Assembly (NCBI GenBank): GCA_012064415.1
Contig: SSNU01000155.1
Span: 248,001 to 312,000 of the forward strand
DNA: 64,000 nt
Reading direction: 5' to 3'
Source: Gyrodactylus bullatarudis
Taxonomy: Eukaryota > Platyhelminthes > Monogenea > Gyrodactylidea > Gyrodactylidae
A program made the position numbers and the translations under genes. This document shows, piece after piece, positions 1 to 12,100 of this stretch. The first letter of the stretch is position 1. Each line of letters opens with the position of its first letter. The notes under the pieces are model-generated. The model was not told the origin of the DNA. It did no database searches and was given only the letters and a program-made list of their open reading frames with translations.

Positions 1-621
1 TTCTTGATTAGAAATCCTAAGCAGTTCAACAATAACACTTTCATTCTCAAGGCAAACGGCAATATGGAGAGGGTTTGAATTATTTGAATCAGTGGAATAC
101 AAGTCATCTGGTATGTACTGAAATAAGACATGAATGAAATTATTTGATGTCTTATTTTCATATCCCAAACATTCTTCAACGTCAGCTGGAATCGAAATTA
201 AGCTTTTTAGTGATTGTGCATTCGATGAAATCTCTTCTATTGATTTGAATTTTTGAATTTGGAAGGATTCGACTTCAATAATATTTAACTTTTCAGAGTT
301 TTTTTCATTAAAATTGTACATGGCAACAAAATGATACAAGGAGGCCATCGACCTGGAACTGCTCTTTACGGTTGAAAGATTCGATTTTTCTAATAATAAT
401 TGAAAGCATTTCACACTGTTGTGAATTATAGCAAAGTGTATCAGATATAATTCTTGCTTATCCACATTTAACGAATTTTCTAAGATGGCCGGGTAGCGAG
501 TACAGTTGTTATTGAGTGAATAGCTGTCATCTTGCATAATACTCTGATGAAAAATAATTGATATACTTCCTACCTGAATAGCCTGATAAAAAAGCCATTT
601 GTCGTTTTCTATATCGATCAT
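1..621 (-). CDS. Ankyrin-repeat-like protein, N-terminal part, cut by window edge
   Basis: An open frame runs from an ATG at 621-619 on the minus strand to the first base of the window, 207 codons without a stop, so the gene continues to the left. Three stretches resemble ankyrin helices: AIQVGSISII near residue 15, LIHFAIIHNSVKCFQLLLEK near residue 60, and NPLHIAVCLENESVIVELL near residue 185. These would make a protein-protein interaction scaffold. The repeats are far apart and divergent, so I do not name a family. A 30-nt segment at 544-573 has GTAG..CAG ends and is stop-free and divisible by three; it could be a tiny intron or coding sequence. Its codons read like part of an ankyrin helix, so I favour coding. 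Confidence 0.6.
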   Translation of the reverse strand, partial: MIDIENDKWLFYQAIQVGSISIIFHQSIMQDDSYSLNNNCTRYPAILENSLNVDKQELYLIHFAIIHNSVKCFQLLLEKSNLSTVKSSSRSMASLYHFVAMYNFNEKNSEKLNIIEVESFQIQKFKSIEEISSNAQSLKSLISIPADVEECLGYENKTSNNFIHVLFQYIPDDLYSTDSNNSNPLHIAVCLENESVIVELLRISNQE

Positions 622-910
622 TGTATAATGATTTGAAAAAGATGCAATATCTCAGTAAAACGATTTTATTCAAATATTGTTGAAAAAAAATTTTCACTGT
701 CGTGACGATTTTTCAAATTTTATTAAAAATTTTAATAATTTAAAATATTTAGTACTAAATAAGCTAGGTACCTACTTGGTTAGGTATTTTTCATCCCCAA
801 TTTAACTATTAATTATTGCTTCATAATGAGACAGGATTGTAATTTTGTACAAGATTGCAATGATAAGCTTAAAATATTACTCACTGGAAAGTAAAAATAG
901 AAAAAATCGG

Positions 911-2263
911 TTATCGAATCATTTTATTAAGTTGCTTGCATAAACTCAGCAAACAAATATCTTCACTGAAATCTTGAATAAATTTAGAGAAAACTGTCAT
1001 ATCAAAGTTCATTTTACCATCGTAGACAACTATAAAGTAGAATCTAGGTTCTAATTTAGAGATGATCAACTTATCTTTTTCGTCGTTGCATGATACCACC
1101 TTAATAACAAGTTTTTCACTCTTTGACAATTCATCCACTATGTTATTTATAAATTGAGTGTCTATGGGAAACACTAGGTCTGTCTAAAGGGTCAAGTCAA
1201 AGAAATTTTTCTCACTTGTGGATAACTGAAGATTGTGCAATAATTATTGTTCAATTCTGGTCTATTTGTATTCGATAAAGGCATAAAATACCCATGACCA
1301 AGAAAGGGATAAGACTGACTCTTTCCATCAAACAAAATGAACATTGAAGAGTTTGAAACCTTTTCATGCAAGTCTTTAATCTTTTTATATAAATTTGGAC
1401 GAGATTTATCCAAAAGTTTACGTGTATCCTCTGGTTCAAGTGATTGTTTGAAAAATATATCTGACCAGTATAGAGAGCTTTTAGCAAGAAGAGTTGAATA
1501 AAACTGGAACAACCAATGTGAAAAACTAGTTTTTTTAGGCACAGCTTTTGTATAGCTCTGACCGAATGTTACATATTGTCCTAAAAGATTCTTTATTGCG
1601 TAGAGTTCGAGTATTGGGTCAATAAAATGTAGATTTGAGATCAGGAAGTGACTCTGTATAAGGTTCTTGAGAATTTCAATCTCCAAGCTGAAAGTATAAA
1701 GATAGAAGATTTACGTGTGAAATTCTATAAAAATTTCCATCAAGGCCTTATTTTTTATCGAATTTATCTTATTCATGCCAGCTACATTACGATTGAAGAG
1801 CGTGTTGCACGAAGATGTCAGTGTAGTCGGAGAGGACACTAGATTCAAGAGACTAAACTATCATAGATTAAAATATTACAAATCAATTTTTCCAATACGC
1901 AAATCACAGAGATTTTTCAAACCATTTAGAATGTCGGCAGACAAACCAGTTTCCTTGAACAGGGAGATTCTATACTTTAAACTTGTGAACTGATTGATGA
2001 GGCTTTGCTAAAGGTAAACTAACATAAAATACGCTTGACTTTTTGTTCTTGAGAAGAAGATTGAGGCTTTGAAAGTTATATTCTAATAGACTGAAGTCGA
2101 ACATGATGGTGAAAACATCCTGATGAATAATATTATCTAGCTCCTTCTTAAGTGAGTATAATTACTAAAAAATTACTCTCATAGATTCCACACTATTGAT
2201 GAATCCAGAACAAGTTAAAAAGGAATATTTGTTAAACAAGAGCTGAACGTTATTATCAATCAT
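911..2263 (-). CDS. KICS2: KICSTOR subunit KICS2 (C12orf66 family)
   Basis: Six exons on the minus strand (2177-2263, 1976-2146, 1880-1953, 1715-1852, 1216-1687, 911-1183) join into 404 residues. The human protein is about 445, so the length fits. The best match is exon 5: KAVPKKTSFSHWLFQFYSTL aligns with the AVQPPHLFLWLMKLKNMLL region, and FDGKSQSYPFLGHGY with FDNRGSESFQGHGY. Exon 6 carries the C-terminal LEPRFYFIVVYDGK, like RPEPHFTIVIIFESK. In vertebrates KICSTOR holds GATOR1 at the lysosome and restrains mTORC1 when nutrients are low; the role here is inferred. Introns are only 30, 22, 27, 27 and 32 nt. The start ATG follows an in-frame stop. The N-terminal third is weakly conserved, so exons 1-3 are the least certain. 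Confidence 0.85.
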
Positions 2264-2893
2264 ATTTAACGCAAGAACTTAATATTCACTGTCAGTGATT
2301 TACCGATATTGATTTATTCATAAAAACTTCGTTATGAAATTTTCGTAAGAGTTTTGCAGTGATGTTCTTTATAACAAAATGTTTTACACAAAAAATGTAT
2401 GTTTGAATAGAGAAAATTATAATATTTTTAAATTCAAGTGAAAAAAAACAGTATTCAATACTAAGTATTCAACACTGAGTGTTTTGTGACACTGATTACG
2501 AACAAAAGTCCAGAGCTGTCTGACGAGCAAATTCTCGCACATTTCAAAAATTAATTTTAGTTTCGATAACATGAATTAATCAACTTTTTCTGAAAAACTG
2601 AAGAAATTTAACCAAACAATTTTTATTATACAAATTATAGATGTGTGAATATTCTTGGTTATATCATTGTTTATCATTCAAGCAAGCGTAAAAATTTATC
2701 AAAGTTATTTAAAATTATCAAGATCTGAAGTACTTCCACATTGAAATCCACAATCACAAACACGAGTACAGAAAAACATTCACACTTTTTACTAGGAAAT
2801 AAATCTACTCTAGAAATTCTAGACTAGAATTAACATAAGGATAAATTCAATGTGAGAGAATATATGAGAATTTAGAAGAAAATTCCCATTTTC
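2264..2893. other. Intergenic: KICS2 upstream region and calmodulin 3' region
   Basis: No supported reading frame. It must contain the KICS2 promoter and the calmodulin 3' UTR. A minus-strand AATAAA lies at 2622-2627, about 270 nt beyond the calmodulin stop. No other structure was seen. Confidence 0.5.
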
Positions 2894-3458
2894 TTATTCT
2901 TTTCTCATCATCATGCGAAGGAACTCTAGAAATGTAATTTAAAAATTACCTTCATAATTCACTTGACCATCTCCGTCGATATCTGCAGCTTTTATCATTT
3001 GTGTAATTTCTTCGTTTGTAAGACTTTCCCCTAGATTAGACATAACAGACCTGAATATTAAATTAAAACATACATTAACTCGCTGGCAGAAATAAAACCA
3101 TTCTCATTCTTGTCAAATATTTTAAAAGCATCTCTCAGTTCGTCTTCAGCGTCAAAATCTTTAATCTTCTTAAGCATCATATTGAGAAATTCATTAAACT
3201 CTATTGAACCACTTTGGTTCGTGTCTACTTCTCTGATCATGTCATCAAGTTCTGAATCTGTAGGATTTTGACCAAGAGACTTTAAAACAGTTCCGAGTTC
3301 ATCTTTGGTTATTTTTCCGTCTTCATTCTTGTCAAATAAAGCAAATGCTTCTTTGAATTCTTCAATTTGCTCCTTAGATAAGTCATCCTTTTCAATAAAA
3401 ATTATAATCTAAATAAATACTATTGACTAAATATGGTGCTAATTGTAAAACTCACCAT
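2894..3458 (-). CDS. Calmodulin (divergent)
   Basis: Four minus-strand exons (3456-3458, 3074-3387, 2950-3050, 2894-2925) give exactly 149 residues, the usual calmodulin length including the start Met. Four EF-hand loops are visible: [36 protein letters not shown] and [12 protein letters not shown], each with acidic residues at loop positions 1 and 12. The linker and [14 protein letters not shown] segment are also calmodulin-like. It would be a cytosolic calcium sensor that binds target helices. Introns are 68, 23 and 24 nt. The first exon codes only Met before a GTGAGT donor; a different acceptor would add seven codons (IIIFIEK) before Asp-2. Calmodulin is normally almost invariant in animals, and this one differs at many positions, so it may be a calmodulin-like paralog. 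Confidence 0.9.
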
Positions 3459-3623
3459 TTTCAAAACTAAATTCGTTCTTGCTAGATTATTTAAACAAGT
3501 TTAAAAATAATCATCTAACGTTGTTGCCATGATTGTTGTTGGTGGATATATGAAATTGTAAGCATAATGCCCTTAAATCATATTTCGCTCTTGATTTAAG
3601 TACCATTTACAGTTTTACATTAA
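3459..3623. promoter_or_regulatory. Shared upstream region of calmodulin (-) and DRC5 (+)
   Basis: Only 165 bp separate the two divergent start codons, so both promoters and both 5' UTRs must lie here or overlap. No TATA box at a convincing distance was seen. Confidence 0.45.
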
Positions 3624-5047
3624 ATGATGAATATAGAATCAGGTGATAAAGCAGGCTTATCTTTTACTTCACCTCAAGTTATTCGTCGAAGATTTATCGC
3701 AGAAGACAATTCTTACAAGAGAGATCGTATACCTTCTTTAAAAGAGCTTTGTTCGTGCTTCATGGCTGATAATTTTGAATGTGAGAAATCTATTGAATAA
3801 CATAGCAGTTATGACCAATGATTATATGAAACTTGATCCCAACTTTCAAGAAGATCTGCACAAAAGACTCTCGGAGAATATTCCGGTGCAAATTTCACTT
3901 GCTATTATTGACGATGAAGAATATTGGAAAAGATGTTTTCTAAATAAATTTGATATTTACATGCATGAGTCAAAAAATAAAAACTGGAAAAAAGCTTTTT
4001 GCGAAAGATTCCTGCAAAATATAATCGAAAAATGTGAAAGTTGTGATTTTTTTGATTCACATGTTGAAGATTTTTTAAAAATCCTAGCCAACTACATTGA
4101 GAAGTTGAATTTTTCCCTCTTGAAAGTATCCAAGTTAAAGCAGGATTTGCTAATCTCCAATATGGCCAAGACTATTGAATTTTGCAATAAACTCAAGAGT
4201 ATAGAAATTTCCATTGTGCCCCAATATGACTTTAATGATTTCAAATGGGAAACTGTTGACATTGATAAGATCAATTTTATAAAGCTATCAAAATCGCTTG
4301 CTTTACAAAAAAGCTTATCATCTCTAACAATAACAAGGTAGAGTAATGTTTGTAATTGAAATTCTCTCTCGATTCGTAGATCCAATTTGACTAGTGAACA
4401 TACCAAAATTCTTTTAGAATCTAGAATCAATACATTGGTTGAATTGAATTTAAGTTTCAACTTTATCGATGATGAATCTGGATTACATTTGAAATCAATT
4501 ATTTCCCAGAATAGGGATTTAAAAATACTGGATATTGAATCAAATTATTTGAGATCATTTGCGGTAAAAAAAATTCTAATTCCACTTAATGATGGAAAAA
4601 GTGGACTTGAAGAATTATATCTCGGCCAGAACAAGATAATGGATGAAGGGGCATTTAGTTTATCTGAAGTTAGCAATGATTAATATTTGTTTTAGATGTT
4701 AAGAACTAATAAGTACTTGAAAAAATTATCCATAAATAACTGTTCGATCACTTCCAAGGGTGCTTCGGTTTTGTGTGACAGCCTAATAGAGAACGAGTCC
4801 CTTGTTTGGATCAATGTATCAAATAATTCACTGGAAGAGGTAAGCTTATTCCTCTCACGTTAACTAGGAAAATGGACCTTTATTCTGCAAACTGATGCAA
4901 AATTCCAAATCCCTGCAATACATCGATGTGAGACTGTGCGGATTCAACCTGAAAGATGAATTCTTCATCATGAACACAAGTACTGATTACATAAATAATT
5001 CAATAAAAATAATAAAATCAGAGTTTAGCAGTGAAAATAAAGTTTAA
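3624..5047 (+). CDS. DRC5: Dynein regulatory complex subunit 5 (TCTE1-like)
   Basis: Exons 3624-3780, 3806-4337, 4380-4668, 4696-4839 and 4868-5047 encode 433 residues. The N-terminal third matches TCTE1: RRFIAEDNSYKRDRIPSLKE aligns with RRIIAEDPEWSLAIVPLLTE, and IIDDEEYWKRC with LIDSENYWLRC. The second half has leucine-rich repeats (LVELNLSFNFIDDE, LKILDIESNYL, LEELYLGQNKIMDEGA, LVWINVSNNSLEE) and ends with YIDVRLCGF, where TCTE1 has LLEFDLRLSDV. DRC5 belongs to the nexin-dynein regulatory complex of motile axonemes, so the organism builds motile cilia. Introns are 25, 42, 27 and 28 nt. The AATAAA poly(A) signal at 5036-5041 lies inside the last codons, and the stop is 18 bp from the stop of the opposing TMEM222. 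Confidence 0.9.
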
Positions 5048-5074
5048 AATGATAAGAATATTTAATTATTTATT
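5036..5074. terminator. Overlapping poly(A) signals of DRC5 (+) and TMEM222 (-)
   Basis: AATAAA on the plus strand (5036-5041) forms part of the DRC5 end (AAT AAA GTT TAA). AATAAA on the minus strand (5069-5074) forms the TMEM222 end (AAT AAA TAA). The convergent stop codons are 18 bp apart, so each mRNA probably runs into the other gene. Confidence 0.55.
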
Positions 5075-5692
5075 CTTGAAACCACTTGTGATTGCTATAA
5101 GAATCCCAATAATAAGAACTAGGATAAGGAAAGGAGACCAAGCTTTCAAAAAGTGTTTGAGACTTAAATGGTTAATATGAAAAATGAATTTACCTGATGG
5201 GTTTACTGAATAGAACGAATTTCCTCCATACTGAAATCATTGTCCAATTTGATTTATTTTCATAGTTCATTAAATTAAGAGCCTTTGCAACATGACTATG
5301 ACAATTATCACAGAAAAGATTATGCTGAAACAATATTATGTGTAAAAGTTACCACTCTTTCTTCGTAAACAGCATTTGCAGTCTTAACAGATTCATTCCA
5401 TGAATCTTCTGAAAGCGATCTATCTATATTTAAATGATAAACACTAGAGTAATTCTAAATGAAATACTGTGTGGGATTTCCAAATGCCATTCGATTGTGC
5501 TAGAATATAAATTAATTGTATTTACTGATACAATATAACTCCCAGCAAAATCATGTATAATACCGTCAGATGTTGTAATTCCTGTGTGGCCGATCAATGG
5601 ACAGATCCATCTTGATATTAAAAAATGTCTTACGTAAGAATTGGGATAGGGCTCCACACAATTGAATAAGGAAAATTTGTTTCTGACTTCAT
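5066..5692 (-). CDS. TMEM222: TMEM222 (DUF778) family membrane protein
   Basis: Six minus-strand exons (5634-5692, 5526-5610, 5468-5499, 5353-5443, 5194-5324, 5066-5162) give 164 residues; human TMEM222 has about 208. Diagnostic matches are IVWSPIPILTWICPLIGHTG (family VWTPIPLLTWFFPIIGHMG), DGIIHDFAGSYIVS, RMAFGNPT and HNLFCDNCHSHVAKALNLM. The C-terminal SPFLILVLIIGILIAITSG is a membrane segment. The molecular function of the family is poorly known. Introns are 23, 26, 24, 28 and 31 nt. The true frame of exon 1 is set by the 23-nt intron: read straight through, the first exon is out of frame. The start ATG gives MKSETNFPYSIVW. The gene is head-to-head with RPL23A. Confidence 0.9.
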
Positions 5693-5796
5693 TTTCCAAA
5701 AATTTTCAAAAATTTAGCTAGAACAAACAATTCAATCAGCTTGAGATATTATCAAGAATTGTTCAAGTTCACTCACCATTTCAATTTTAGATAAGC
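5693..5796. promoter_or_regulatory. Shared upstream region of TMEM222 (-) and RPL23A (+)
   Basis: 104 bp between divergent ATGs. A strong acceptor-like TTTCAATTTTAG ends at 5790, six bases before the RPL23A ATG. It could end a 24-nt 5' UTR intron beginning near 5767 (weak donor GTTCAC) or serve as a spliced-leader acceptor. Confidence 0.45.
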
Positions 5797-6339
5797 ATGC
5801 CATCTAAGAAGGATAATTCCAAAAAGGAGAAGTCAGTTGAAGAATCAGCTCCTAAGCAGATATCTAAAAAGACTCATGTCAAGACTTCTATCTTAGCTAG
5901 AAAGATGGCACGTAAGATGCAGATGAAAGCTTTGAAAACCAAGGGTGTTATGCTATCTGGATTTCACACTCAAAAGAGAAGGAAGATTATGACTAAACCA
6001 CGATTTACCCATCAAAAGACTTTGAGACTTCCTAGAAATCCAAAGGACCGCAGGTTCGAAATTCCCAAACGCAGTAAAATGGATGCCTACAAAATAATCA
6101 AAAGACCTGTTACTACTGAACCAGCTATGAAGAAAATTGAAGACAATGATACTCTTGTGTTTATTGTCAACACTAAAGCTAATAAACCTCAGATCAAGGC
6201 TGCTGTCCAAGAACTTTACAAGATTAAAGTTGCAAAAATTAACACACTTATCACTCCCAGGAATGAAAAGAAGGCATATGTAAAACTCCCCAGGGATTTG
6301 GACGCACTTGATGTCGCCAACAAAATCGGAATTTTATAA
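5797..6339 (+). CDS. RPL23A: Large-subunit ribosomal protein uL23 (L23a)
   Basis: A single uninterrupted exon of 180 residues. The N-terminus is the eukaryote-specific lysine-rich extension ([16 protein letters not shown]), unrelated to the globular core. The core contains [20 protein letters not shown], then [24 protein letters not shown]-type beta strand, [20 protein letters not shown] and [18 protein letters not shown], ending [12 protein letters not shown]; all are hallmarks of L23a. It sits at the polypeptide exit tunnel and helps dock SRP. The start was chosen because it begins the basic extension directly after the acceptor-like TTTTAG. It is the only complete gene in the window whose coding region has no intron. 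Confidence 0.96.
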   Translation: MPSKKDNSKKEKSVEESAPKQISKKTHVKTSILARKMARKMQMKALKTKGVMLSGFHTQKRRKIMTKPRFTHQKTLRLPRNPKDRRFEIPKRSKMDAYKIIKRPVTTEPAMKKIEDNDTLVFIVNTKANKPQIKAAVQELYKIKVAKINTLITPRNEKKAYVKLPRDLDALDVANKIGIL

Positions 6340-6841
6340 TTCAAATACAACTGTACGATTTTTCATTTTCTACTTTTTGCTTATTCGCTAATGCAGTAGC
6401 TGCTTCATCAGAAAATAAGCTAAATGTGAACTTTCTCTTCAAATCTCGACACTATAAATTGATTTATTAATTCTAGTTAATCCCAAGTAATGAAATTTTT
6501 AAATGGAAGTAGATTACAAATTATCCTTCTAATCTCTAGCGCATGAGAAAATACTCAATTTAGGTCAAGTAATAATTATACTACATTATCTCAAATGGTA
6601 TATGATTATGCTATGGTTCGACATAAGATGAGACATGTAGATAATAAAATTTGGATATTAATATCTAATTTGAGGTCTGAATAACATCCAAAATAAATTT
6701 CAAGGTTTGAAATTTTCAGCTTATTAAAAGTTAGGATTGAAAATTGCCTTACCATTATTGTTTTGTATTGTATCATATTCGAATTTTTTAGAAAATAATT
6801 TCTGAGAAAATAATCAAGAATCTCGTTAAAACACTTGATTG
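6340..6841. other. Intergenic between RPL23A and p38 kinase
   Basis: AT-rich, no supported reading frame, no recognisable element. It should contain the RPL23A 3' end and the p38 promoter, but I see no canonical AATAAA near the RPL23A stop. Confidence 0.4.
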
Positions 6842-9115
<2,274 letters not shown>

Positions 9116-12100
9116 TTTGTGAGTACACATTCTCAGATTCTGGTATGAGTTGCTTTAATTCTGGAGGAAGGAATACTCGAATCGATTAAAAAGAATCGTA
9201 TTTGAAAAGGAATAGAATAAAAAAGTTTCTTCCATTGCTATGATTTTATAATGAGTTGGAAAGTAGTCAGATAGCCTATTCAATCACATAGGATACAGTA
9301 ACGAGACACTTTCTTTATTTATAGCAACCTGAACTGGAACCTTTCAATTATTTTGTGGATTTAACCCTTGAAGACCCAGAGAAATTTTCATGACTCGCAT
9401 TCAATCTATCTATAGTCTTCGCTGATTATGAATGCACACAATCGCAATCATGTTTAGTTCATGAGTTATCGATAAAGAACTATGTCATTTTTTAATCTGA
9501 AAATCGGCCATCTCGAAAGCTTTGGAGAAATTATCTTAGTTTTATCTGTGACCTTGAGAAATAGATTTTCCAAAAAATTTTTTGAACAAAAACTAAATTC
9601 TTGGAATGAACAATAACGATTTGCTGAAATGATATGTGATAGAAATGACCCAATGGAAATTCAAGGGTTAAACTTCAAATTACGAATTCAGTCATTTATC
9701 ATCAGGGACTATTATCTGTGGCATTTTATAAGATTATAAGTTTAACACACCTGTATTTTCACCTAATTCAAGAGTCAACCCACAACATTGCAGAATTAGA
9801 ACATTGCACATAAAGTACCTCTTAGTCTTTTGAAGATTTATTCCCCCCCCCTCATTTTACAGTCCATCTTATCTAATGATATAGATCCTAAATGTTTTAT
9901 ATTAATTATAATTATAGTAGTTAGGAATCATTCAATCTACAGCTACAGTTATTTCATATAATCAAAATGATGCAATCAACTCTCAACTGATTTCACTCAT
10001 ATGGAGTATTAGTAGTCAAATTGGATTGAAATTGTCAGACTTACTCTCTCTCTCTCTCGATGGTAGAGATTAGATATTCTCTTGCCATGTAATCACTCAG
10101 CTCTCTCTCTCTCTCTCTTATTAATCTATCTACATCCAGATACAGACTCTGAAATATCATACAGATATTCTATTGATTGATACTACAGTAAAAATGACCA
10201 AAAAATTAGTAAATTCTCCTACTCCTTCACCAGCATAACTCATAATCATTTCTGTGAATTAATCAAAATGAAATGCATTTCTCTCTTCAGATTTAATCTG
10301 GAAGGAAGTCCATGAGTTCAAACCGAAATTCCATACCTCCAGAGAAAATCTCTAGCTGTAATCTTGGATCAGTCCGTAATTTGATCAAGATTTCTTCTCA
10401 CAAGAATTACATTTCAATTTACTTCACTGCTACAGCATATTCAAATAAAATTTATCTTGTTAACATCATGATCATTATTATCATTTTAGATGAATTTTCA
10501 CATGAACGATTAATATTATTTTAATTCTAATTATTTCAAATGCCTATTCAAAGTAAATAAGCAATGATTTTTTAGCGATTTAAATAAAGTACTTTTATGA
10601 ATTACACTTCTCCTTATCAAATTATCACACAAATGAAAAATATTGCCTTAAACTCTCGTGCACTAATCTATCCAGTCATACATGTATTTAAATTTAAAAT
10701 AACATGCTTAGAATACTAGGTAAAAATAACGTATATTTACTTGTAAGTAGTTCTTTGAAAAAATTAACTATTTAAAACCCACAATATTTTCAATCCATAA
10801 TGATGGCAGTCTATGATAGACGGTGTAATTTAGTTGACGCCGATGGAATTATTATTATTTAAACAAGTCAACATTTTATGACACTCCTTTTTACAACTTT
10901 AACCATAAAAACAAGTTTAGCCATTAACAACAACTCCCTAATTGATTAACAAATATTATATACACTGCCTAGAAACAAATATCCTACGACATAAAATCAA
11001 CATTAGTGATAAAAAACTAATAATTTATTCCATTTTCTACTAGCACACCAACAATACTGAGCATACATTTATGACACAAGGAGTTCTCTCTCTTAGTTAA
11101 CCTGGGCTGTCCCTTATCATTAGTGTTACGTAATCCTTGGGAAAGTTGAAAAAGATACTTATTAACGTACAAGTAAAAGAGTATGGTTTGGAGAGTTCAT
11201 TCCATAATCTCGAGAGGGATGGAGAATGTATTTCTGATATTTATTTTTTATTTTTGATACCACGAAAGCCACCAATCAAGATTAAAACATTCAAGTTGTA
11301 AAATCGAGGGTTCTCCAGAAAGAATTCTCTTCTTTTAGCCTTCTCATTTTACAAATTATCTTTTTTATCACTGAAATTAGAAGCTTACCAGAATAATTAC
11401 TTTGAATTCGGTCAAGACTACTCTTGAAACTTGAGAGACTTGTTCACACTTGTCCCCAACAAACAGGGATACGAATAACCAAAGAGAAGGGTTGATGTAT
11501 CTGCTACATTATCCATTGAAAGTTATTCAGCAAGCAACCAGTAATCTTTCAACAGAAAAGTGTAATTGACTTTTTTTAGCACAGGTAAGAATTTCATTAA
11601 TTATTTTGACATATTTTTAACTCTATAGGAAATTCCCTATCTGACTATCTACTAAACTGTATAAATTTGTAAGCTCTTTTCATTTTTTCCACTATCCTTA
11701 AAATTAGTAGAAGTAGTGGTAAATGTTGGCAATTAAATTCATGCATATTGTAGTACAATGTACGTATTTATATCTACATCGCTGTATATAGTGTATTTCT
11801 TTTCTTGATTTTGCATTTCTTTCTCTAAAGATTAACGTTAATTAGAGAGAGAATAAAAATAGAAAAATTCGTATCTAGTATTAGTAGTAGTAGTAGGATT
11901 CTCCAACTATTATTTCCTACATCATACAATTCCACTAAAAAGATCTATAAAATAACGTATTACTACTATGAACGCATACAAAAATGTATACACCCATTTT
12001 TACATTCATTAATGAATGAAGGAAAATGAGCCTGGATGGATGGAGGGGTTGGGGGAGCACGTGACACTTTTTTTCATCAGAAATGTCTTATGATTGCCTA

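Noticed and set aside
544..573. A 30-nt GT..AG segment in the ankyrin-like gene as a further tiny intron.
   Set aside because: It is in frame without stops and its codons look like ankyrin helix sequence, so there is no need to splice it.
5430..5699. Straight 89-codon minus-strand frame at the TMEM222 locus.
   Set aside because: It reads through three tiny introns. Only the spliced frame gives the family sequence at both ends.
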